Below are positions 56,501-64,000 of a DNA stretch of 64,000 bases, piece by piece. A program made the translations under genes and the position numbers. Source of the DNA: Lasiosphaeria ovina (Eukaryota; Ascomycota; Sordariomycetes; Sordariales; Lasiosphaeriaceae); the NCBI GenBank assembly GCA_033439765.1, contig JAULSN010000001.1, forward strand, positions 8,556,001 through 8,620,000. The letters are read 5' to 3'. The notes beneath the pieces were generated by a model, which ran no database searches, was not told the DNA's origin, and saw nothing but the letters and a program-made list of their open reading frames with translations. Numbering within the stretch: the first letter of the stretch is position 1; every line of letters starts with the position of its first letter.

Positions 56501-58919
56501 CCGTCTGGTGGCCTTCTTGCATTTGCTGCATAGTGGCAGACGTCTTCTGACCAGAGCGCTCCAATGGATTCTTCACCTCCAACATCCCGACGAGGAGAGT
56601 CGCTTCGGCAGCCACCCCACGTCTTCACGGCTTGGGCGGTTTTTTGGGATACATGATCCTGCGATCGGCACTCGGTCGTCTGGCATGACACACTCACGTC
56701 TCCATTCATGTGCAGACACTACCCCCATGCTGCTCTCGCTAGGCTGGTGCTGTGTTCTTTCTCTACTAGTCACGCATTTTCCGTGGACTTAACAACAAAG
56801 GATGAAAAGGGTGCCGGATGGTACCTTGTTTCTCGGACTTTCTGATTTGTCCCGGCATGTTGTCTGCCGGTAAAATCAGAGTTGGGCGTCAGAATATCAA
56901 CGTCTAAAATAAGATGATGTGGCTTACTACGCTTGGCCGACTTCTCCGTTGGACTTCGTTGGAAGACCTCACGGGGTCAGCCCTGCTATTGCTATTCTGG
57001 TGGTCACAGTCCGCAATTGCCAGTCTTTGGGGCTTGACCACAAGTCCCACGCCGAGCCGACCGATGGTGGGAGGCGGAATGCGGTGACTCGGCGACCGAG
57101 AGACAGTGGCTGAAATCTGGGAGGTACCCGTTACCTGACGAGTCTCATCGCATTCCCAGTCAAATCAGAAACCCCCGAAAGCACAGAGGCGAGTAAAGCT
57201 TGGTCTGGCACGCCCAAGGCTGCCGTGCCTTGCGCCCATATGCCGGGAAGGCAACATTTGACCTGGACAATGGAAGCTCGACTACCTGGGGGTGTCATGT
57301 CGCGAGAATACATTTCTGGCGACGGGTACGATTTGGGGCGATTAAGTATCACCCACTGGCAATCGGATCGAGGTTCACTCAATTCCCGGGGCTAGGCTCT
57401 GCTCGGCCCATTGCGGATCTTGGATTTGGTCGGGCGGATAATATCCGGATGACACACATCGCAAACAGCTGGGACCGGTTTGGTGGCGGGCCTAGTTTCC
57501 GGGCTGTCCACGAAGGTGCATCGCTGGTTTGATGATTAACAGCCGGGCTCGACGAGACGCACTCTTCCAACTTTCGAAGCATTGTAGGGGTTGTCAGCAG
57601 CGCAGCGACCAGCTTGTGTTACACGACCCAACAGTCCTTCTTCGGTCGGTTTTCTAGAAGCCCGGCTCCACAGCCACCCTGGAAACCGACGACCTCAGCC
57701 GCCGGCTTCCTCCACACGTCCAACAAGGGACCTTCTAATGAAGGCTTGGTAGCCCCTGAGACATTGAAGTTTCCAGGAAGCCAGCCATCACGGTCAAATT
57801 GACAGCAACCGATGAGCACTGCCCACGGTGTCTTGTGCCAGCGGCCTTTGCCCCACCCCCTTTTGCAACGCCCGCTTCTCGGCTATCGCAAGCGTGCCCG
57901 CATTTTTCTCATGTGCGGGCTGGAGGTGCATCACAGTTTCTTCTCCTCACTGGAACGGAAATGGTGAGCTGGTGGTGTGGTGCCCTCGCCAATGACGTTG
58001 CTGCTCGCCGCTGCACAAATGGCGAGCTGCTGCTCGCATGCAGCTTCTCCAGAGTCCGCCGCCGGCTCCAGAGATGGGAAGAATCGGAGAGGGTTCTCGG
58101 GGTACCAACTGCAGCGATTGGTGGGGGTTGGCTGCAAAGAAAAAAAAATCAATCGACGCCTTGCAGCTCAAGTGAGCAGAGTTGGGTCTCTCGACCCCTC
58201 ATCTTCACGATGGGATTTACAACCCCCACGCTGACAAGCTCCAATTTCTCGATGAAACTAGATGTCCCCCCATGCCTCCCAGCCCATCAAGAACTTTATG
58301 GTCCGTGGGCACCTCATCATCCTTGGGGGTCACGCCCACATCCCTCGACCGGTCTCGCCGTCTGCAAATAATGAAGCTGGCGAGCTTGGACTAAGACATA
58401 CTGACGCATGCCAAATGACACGACGGCGCCGTTATACGGCGTCTCCAGCCCAAAGGGGTTTTCATTTTTTTTTTCTTTTTTCTCCTAGCTTTCATCATTC
58501 CTGCATCAGTGTGCTATCCAAGCACTCTCTTGCAGAGGATGTGGAAATTCCCCACAATACGAGCCTGAGCTCTGCAAGCTGCAAAAGCTCTGGGGTTTCC
58601 TTCCCCCAAACCACGCAGCGCCGTCTTTGGAAGTTGTCAATCGACTTGGCATGTGGTGTGGGAGCCAGTCTTGACGGCACCTGTCTAGACCCAATGGGGC
58701 TTAAAACTCCCAACTCCAAGGCGGCCTAAGACAGGTGGAGCCAAAGGCAAACATAGAGCCTTCCCATTGAGCTTCCGAGTTGGAAACGATATGGGAGACG
58801 CTCTGTTCATTAGCAGGCCAAGATAACGAAGGAACTACCTAAAGCTATCTAGTTGGATCTTCAGGGACACAATACCTAACACACTTGCCACAGCCAGTGT
58901 GTGCGAAAGCATAGCACTC

Positions 58920-58954
58920 AATATCCACGGCCTATTCTCCATGGCGTGGATATT
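58920..58954. repeat. 10-bp inverted repeat with 15-nt loop
   Basis: AATATCCACG and its exact reverse complement CGTGGATATT flank a 15-nt spacer, giving a possible hairpin or a split palindromic protein site. Confidence 0.6.
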
Positions 58955-60653
58955 TCGGCTGTTTAGCATAGATAAAACTACCCGTTGCTGGGCGCCCGCG
59001 CTGAGAGGTCGTCTTGACTCTCGACGAGACGCTGGGAATCAGTAGAGGTTACATGACGCCAGGACTTATATCAAGGCGCAGAAGTTGGGAAGCCTAGAAG
59101 CTGCGGGCCAAGGCGTGAGGAGGTGGCATGCAAGACTATGTCATGATACCATCACAACCTCGAGCTGCCAACCATGAGGGTTCCTATCCGCGGCCGACGG
59201 CGGGAGCTTTGACCACATCGGGGTGCTTTCCGCCGGGTCCCCCCTCCTTCTCCGCTGCCCCGGAATCTGCTGATATGCATGAAGCCCTAAATGCAGCTAA
59301 CATTGCATTTCCGGGAGATGCTTGGGAAAGATAAGATCAGAAAGGATGTGTGCGATTAGGAGCTCAATTCTCAGTGCCTGGTATGCTGCAGATGTTGCCT
59401 TTAGGGTTGGGGTCAGAATACCGGGAGAGCCTAGACAGATTTTGATACCAATCAGAGTTTTCCACACCAGGAAAGGCTGGACGCCAGTATTTACTTGACC
59501 TGTTGTTTTCCAACGTGACTAGAGTCGGTCACTATCGGGCGAAGGGGCACAATCGATAGACCCACACCCTTCGATCAGTTCCCTACCTAGAGTTGGAGTA
59601 AGTCTGGTAATTGGGTTAGGTAGGTATATCAATAGGTCTCTCTGCTTCATAGGCGAATCTGAGTCTATAGACTAGAACTACTATGGATGATGCAATCAGA
59701 GAAAAAAGAGACTTTGGAACTGTACGCTGAGAATCTACCTGTAGGTACCTTGGGTTGGTGAGGTAAAGAGCTCCGTACCTTACCAAGCTTGATACGGTAG
59801 GTACAGTACGGTACCAGCATACTCGGCAGTAAATCCCCGCTTCTCCTCCCCCACTTGATCCCTTCCATCTTTATTGGGGAAGGTGCCCCCGCAAGCTTCA
59901 GCGAGGAATCAGATGGTTCCTGTTGACGTAAAACGCAGCACCGCCTTTCGTTCTCTCTTGCTCCTTCCAGACAGACCAGTGTCTGCCAAGCTGCATTTGA
60001 GTCCAAGGTGGCGCGCGCTTTCGGTCAGTGAAAGCAGAACCACTGGCTACTAGTAAGGTTCAACCTAGTTGAATTGTTATTTATGTCTTGCAGTCTGTAT
60101 GATCGGGACTAGGACTAGGTAGGCTAGGTCGGCGATTGATATCCTCTCTCCCTTTGACCGGGCAAGGGGGGTTTGCTCAGCTCGAGTGTCCTGATGGAGG
60201 GACGGGCGGAAGGAATATCGGCTCACATGTTGGAAGGACACCACGCGATACGATTCCCGGATTCCTTACAGACCCGGCTTAACTGCCTACCTGCATCTTG
60301 TTGGGCCAGGTCACGGCAAACAGGGCTGCACGAAGGAAAGACGGGAACGAAGCAAACGGAAGGGTTCGGACGGCAACCACGCAGCCCCGACCCCCGCACA
60401 CATACCCAAGAACCAAGAACCAACCTCCTCAGGGCCAAGCCAAGGGCAAGGCGAGACGAGACGCGGCATCGCCCGATCCAAACCCGTGCTGAACCGAGCT
60501 GAGCTTTCCGGCCGGACGCTCCCGAGGTTCTCTCCGTCTCTCCGCCTTTTCTGTTCTGCTTTCTTTTCTGCGTCTTTCCTGTTTGAGCCCCCCCCCCCCT
60601 TCCCACCTCCTTCCTTTCATTCACAATTGGACACCGCCACTTTATTGCCTCCA

Positions 60654-62292
60654 ATGTCTTTGCATCAGGCACCCGAGCCGGGCTCAGATCCTGATAGGTC
60701 AGTTTCGATAACCCCCCCCCCCCAAATCCCCTCTTTACTGAGGATGGACATGTTCTTGTTGGGTGGTAGTCCATCATCATTGGGGGTAGTCCATGATTTC
60801 ATGTCAAATGTGAGACCGAGGCTGACTATGGGTTCGAACTCGCAAATAGTCCAGTCCATGTCGTCTTTGTCGGCGCTGGTGCTGTCGGCTGTTTCTATGC
60901 CTCGAGGTTGCACCATGTGAGTTTGTTTCCGGGACTTTAAGAAAGGGAGGAGATATATATCTTTACCCGTATATCTCCATAAACACTACCCAAATTTGAC
61001 ACTGGCCTTGTTTTCCGCCAGAGTGGATGCCATTTGTAACCCCCTTTTCGAGTTTTCCCATTTATTAGCAGCGCATGTCTCGAGATACTCGTCTGCCGCC
61101 GAGTACGGTCCGGTGGTGCTACGTGTCTAACATGGACTCATAGCCAAGCCATAACGTCTATACCTCCCTCATCGCACGCTCAAACTACAAGGCCTTGGAA
61201 GCCAACGGGGTAAAGCTCCAGACTCACACGTTTGGCGACTACACGTTTGTTCCCGATGCTGTCTTCCCGTCGGTGGCTGCCGCCGCCGTAGCACAACCCA
61301 GGGGTAGCAGCAGCACCAGGCTGGACACCGCCTCGTCCTCGTCACCGCCTCCGTCACCGCTACTCGGGGCCAGGGACTGGGACTTTGTCGTGGTGACTAC
61401 CAAGGCGTTGCCCGACCGGTCCGACGACTCCGAGTTGATTGCGCCACTCGTTGGCCCTCGGACCTGTGTCGTGCTGATCCAGAACGGCGTCGGCGTCGAG
61501 GCACCCTACCGCGCCCGCTTCCCACGCACACCCATCGTCAGCGCCGTCACGGTTGTGTCGGCAGAGCAGACGAGCCCCGGCACCGTCCGGCAGAACCGCT
61601 GGACGCGCATCCACCTGGGGCCGTACAGCAACTCGGCTTCGTTCTCGTCGTCACCGTCCGTCGCTGGCGGCGATGGCGGCGGCAACACCACGGCAGGCCT
61701 GACCCCTGCCGGCTCCTCCCACCCGACCGCTTCCGGTGCCGCGGCAGAAGCAGCAGCCGGCGACGAAGACGAACACTTACAAAAGCGCGGCATGGCCTGT
61801 GCGCAGCGGCTGGGCGACTGGTGGACGCGGCTCGGCGGGATCCGCGACGTGGAGCTGTCGGACGAGATCGGCCTGCAGACGGTGCGGTGGCACAAGCTGT
61901 GCATCAACGCGGCCTTCAACCCGTCGGCGGTGCTGTCGGGCGGGCGGGGCAACGCCGACATGGCGCGCGACCCGGAGCTGCGCGCGCACCTGGCCGGCGT
62001 CATGGGCGAGATCTGGGCCGCCGCGCCGCGCATCCTCGGCCGGCCCTTCCCCGCCGACCTCGCGGGCCCCGACAAGATCCTCAAGAGTACCGAGCGCAAC
62101 GTCGGCAGCAAGCCGAGCATGCTGCTCGACTGGGAGGCCGCCCGCTCGCTCGAGCTCGAGGTCATACTGGGCAACCCCGTCAGGATCGCCCGCGGCAAGG
62201 GCGTCGACCTGCCGCGCATGCAGACCCTGTACGCGCTGCTGCGCAGCGCCCAGCGCGTGCGCGAGGAGCGCGCGAGGGAGAATAAGTTGTGA
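60654..62292 (+). CDS. Ketopantoate reductase (ApbA/PanE) family enzyme, 419 aa
   Basis: NADPH-dependent reductase family that makes pantoate for coenzyme A; fungi have several paralogues, so pantoate activity is not assured. Three exons: 60654-60697, 60850-60916, 61144-62292. The first two small exons restore the N-terminus: exon 1 gives MSLHQAPEPGSDPD, intron 1 (152 bp, GTCAGT...AATAG) joins it to SPVHVVFVGAGAVGCFYASRLHH, and intron 2 (227 bp, GTGAGT, TCTAAC, CATAG) joins that to PSHNVYTSLIARSNY. The nucleotide motif GAGAVG is at 23-28. IQNGVGVEAPYR and WHKLCINAAFNPSAVLSG (catalytic Lys) follow, and the C-terminal KPSMLLDWEAARSLELEVILGNPVR is typical. A Ser/Ala/Gly-rich insert of about 55 residues sits between the two halves. 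C12 tracts lie just before exon 1 and inside intron 1. Confidence 0.9.
60712..60723 (+). repeat. C12 homopolymer in intron 1
   Basis: A run of 12 C begins 15 nt after the intron 1 donor; a second C12 (60588-60599) precedes exon 1, so the 44-nt coding exon is bracketed by two such runs. Confidence 0.9.
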
Positions 62293-63422
62293 GAAGGTGA
62301 CATTTTTATCCTCTTGCGTACATAGTCGGCCGGCAGTATATAAATAACGAACATGTCATATCCGAAACGCTGTATCAAGTCACGGCTGTGAGGTTCCCGC
62401 TAGGACTTCCGAAACCCTCACAGACCAAGACAGACTGAGGGTGCAGGTCGCACAGACCATGACGAGTAAAAATTAGAATCGTTGTTCTTATTCAGCTGAA
62501 CGGAGCCACCGTAGGCGAGCTTGCGAGCCGGAGGTGGCGTAGAGAGGCTGTCTCTTCTCTTTTACCGCGAGGGTGCCGAATGTTTCTCGAATGGGGATTG
62601 GTCAGTTTACGTCCGTGTCAAAATGGGAGGTGGGAATTGGTCAATCGGATAAACCTCGGACTCCTTAAGCCGCGGAATACCGAGCGCAGCGGGCAGCCCG
62701 CCGCAGGCGCCCCCGGAGGGCCGCCGGTTCAGCGACCCCTTCCTGACTTGCCAGGTAGCTTATTTTATAATATCTCGTCTTCTCAAGGAGCCTATGTTCA
62801 AGGAGGGACTTCCACAGTTAGATTTATCACAAAAGTGAAATGGCTTACACCCACCACCACGCACACACTAAAAGTAAACACTGGTATTTGCCAATCGTTG
62901 TTCTTGATATTGGGTGTCTATGCATTTAATAGATTTCTACGCGCTTCTGAACTCACGAATACTAGAATATTGAGCCTCTACCTTGAAATCGACGGCCATC
63001 GTTCTTCATCAAAGTCATTATCAATAGACACCTACATAGTCGGGAAAATCACAAAGCAGAGATAGAAAAAGGGGTAAAAGTACCGACCGAGGTAGTTAGT
63101 TGAAACGAGTGTGATGTATTTTATTTTACTTACTGAAGCGCCTTACCTTTCTGAAACCAGAGACCGTAAAGCACAATCGAAATGCTCAGACCTGAGTGAG
63201 ACGAGGGGAAGTAAACCAGAAAGAGGAAAGGAAAGAGAGAAAGGAAACAGCGGAAGCCAACGCAGCAGCTTGGCAAAGCGAAGAGAGGAGGTGAGAAAAG
63301 GGGGGCGCAGGCCAGGTGCGGTGCTCTTACCTTGGGAATACTTACCTTGGGAAAGGGGGTTGATGGTACGTAGCACTCTTACCTGTCCTTTGACTTACCT
63401 TTTGCTCGGAGGCTCTAAATAG
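62293..63422. other. Gene-poor region with dispersed repeat copy
   Basis: 1.13 kb downstream of the reductase gene. It contains the second 46-bp repeat copy, a GC-rich patch (about 62670-62745) and AT-rich sequence, then TTACCTTGGG words near 63330-63355. ORFs at 62580-63065 and 63111-63422 look like chance. It may be remains of a mobile element. Confidence 0.5.
62488..62533 (-). repeat. 46-bp dispersed repeat, copy 2 (inverted)
   Basis: Reverse complement of copy 1 at 20640-20685 with three differences in 46 positions. It lies about 200 bp after the reductase stop codon. Confidence 0.8.
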
Positions 63423-63983
63423 TTAGTTATAGATGACCTCGATCGAGTCCGAGGCGTCGCCCCTGCGGACGGTGTAGACGACCTTGCGGACCTTGCCCTC
63501 CTGCGACAGCGTCAGCACGTTGCTGCTGTTCTTGGCCATGTTGTTGCTGAAGTTGATCTGCGACAGAAAGGCCAGCTTCTCGGCGACGTCCGCAGGGTTG
63601 AGCTGCCGGCCGGAAAATTTGACCTTATTGACGGCCAGCAACTCCATGGCTTTCTTGCGCAGGGTCTTGGCTTCGTACTCGTCTCTGCGGCGTCTCTGAG
63701 CTTTCAGAGACCAGTCTCGGCCCGTCTTCTTGTCCTTCCTCTTCCTTGAGCCCGTGGGGTTCCCTGAGCCCGTGGGGACTTGCACGCTGTCGATCTCCAT
63801 GGGCACGGGTGCGGGCACGGCGGCTCCGGCCACGTCCCGGGCAGCGGCTACGGCTGCGGTTCCAAACGAGTCAGAACCGAAGGGCTGTGCGCTGCTCTTG
63901 GCAGCCCCGAGGATGTTGAAGTTGTAGGGTTGCTTTGCTTCTGGAACGACAGGATCAACGTCCATGCGGTCATCCATAGTCAT
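63423..63983 (-). CDS. Unrecognised basic protein, 186 aa, at right edge
   Basis: I do not recognise a family. An ATG at 63983 (or a second at 63977) opens a frame ending at TAG 63423. The first 90 residues are Ala/Pro/Val-rich with two MEID/MDVD acidic patches. RKRKDKKTGRDW and KAQRRRRDEYEAKTLRKKA form a strongly basic middle resembling a nuclear-localisation or nucleic-acid-binding segment. The C-terminus (KLAFLSQINFSNNMAKNSSN...KVRKVVYTVRRGD) looks folded. Only 17 bases remain to the window edge, so upstream exons cannot be excluded. Its place beside a dispersed repeat allows a mobile-element origin, such as a gag-like ORF, but nothing in it proves this. Confidence 0.55.
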   Translation of the reverse strand: MTMDDRMDVDPVVPEAKQPYNFNILGAAKSSAQPFGSDSFGTAAVAAARDVAGAAVPAPVPMEIDSVQVPTGSGNPTGSRKRKDKKTGRDWSLKAQRRRRDEYEAKTLRKKAMELLAVNKVKFSGRQLNPADVAEKLAFLSQINFSNNMAKNSSNVLTLSQEGKVRKVVYTVRRGDASDSIEVIYN

Positions 63984-64000
63984 AGGGTCTGGGGTCCAGC

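Larger units (their letters stand above)
51981..60653. other. 8.7 kb region without a supportable gene
   Basis: Lies between the divergent copper-fist and ketopantoate-reductase-like genes. Both strands were read; all ORFs are short (under about 190 codons), rich in Ser/Arg/Pro/Cys and unlike known families. Simple repeats include GGT7 (53538-53558), a CCTCCACG run (about 54741-54766), GGGCT units (55202-55222), a GCTGGT run (about 55261-55295) and C12 (60588-60599). A hairpin lies at 58920-58954. GTACGGAGTA and AGGTA/TACCT words recur. Long leaders, enhancers, noncoding RNA or decayed elements are all possible. Confidence 0.5.

Noticed and set aside
60831..60840. GGTTCGAACT resembling a tRNA B-box
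   Set aside because: No A-box or cloverleaf nearby; it lies inside intron 1 of the reductase gene.
61506..62378. 290-codon antisense ORF over the reductase gene
   Set aside because: Shadow frame; the sense strand has clear enzyme motifs throughout.
62580..63065. 161-codon ORF downstream of the reductase gene
   Set aside because: Mixed composition with no domain, and it overlaps GC-rich repeat-like sequence; most likely chance.

Overview
This is nuclear DNA from a filamentous ascomycete, most likely a Sordariomycete. The genes are GC-rich and carry short introns (about 50-260 bp) with GTRAGT-like donors, CTAAC/CTGAC branch sites and YAG acceptors. They encode a typical Pezizomycotina set: a Zn2Cys6 regulator, a copper-fist regulator, a YANK kinase, COQ3, and long-form phosphoglycerate dehydrogenase. 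I see no operons, rRNA, tRNA, CRISPR arrays or prokaryotic features. Species cannot be fixed from the sequence alone.

Layout. 1-18.9 kb is a dense block of conserved single-copy genes: an S10 serine carboxypeptidase cut by the left edge (-), an uncharacterised 601-residue membrane-anchored protein (+), COQ3 (-), RIB3 (+), UTP14 (-), mitochondrial ribosomal protein mL41/MRPL27 (+), a five-exon 880-residue HSL-type hydrolase (-), a variant RING protein (+) and a small mitochondrial-type protein (-). 18.9-23.9 kb is gene-poor and holds a dead Tc1/mariner transposase. 23.9-37.7 kb carries a myristoylatable YANK-type kinase, a MAM3/CNNM-type CBS protein, glyoxalase I, D-3-phosphoglycerate dehydrogenase and an ADH6-type alcohol dehydrogenase, all on +. 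39.5-47.3 kb has a giant coiled-coil protein and a COL-26/BglR/Rgt1-like Zn2Cys6 regulator. A copper-fist regulator (-) at 50.3-52.0 kb is followed by an 8.7 kb stretch with no supportable gene, then a ketopantoate-reductase-family enzyme (+), a repeat-bearing stretch and an unrecognised 186-residue ORF at the right edge.

Functionally the genes are mostly independent housekeeping units: ubiquinone, riboflavin, serine and possibly pantothenate biosynthesis, methylglyoxal and aldehyde detoxification, ribosome biogenesis and mitochondrial translation. With them sit a kinase and two sequence-specific regulators (sugar-type and copper). I found no cluster that forms a new multi-gene system. The more interesting points are local: three neighbouring genes whose only intron is a multiple of three and free of stops; a RING domain with Asp in place of a zinc-ligand His; a very long C-terminal extension on the hydrolase; a 46-bp repeat shared in inverted orientation by two gene-poor stretches 42 kb apart; and the 8.7 kb gene-free stretch upstream of the copper regulator. 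All exon coordinates were worked out by eye from splice motifs, reading frame and family conservation, without transcript data.
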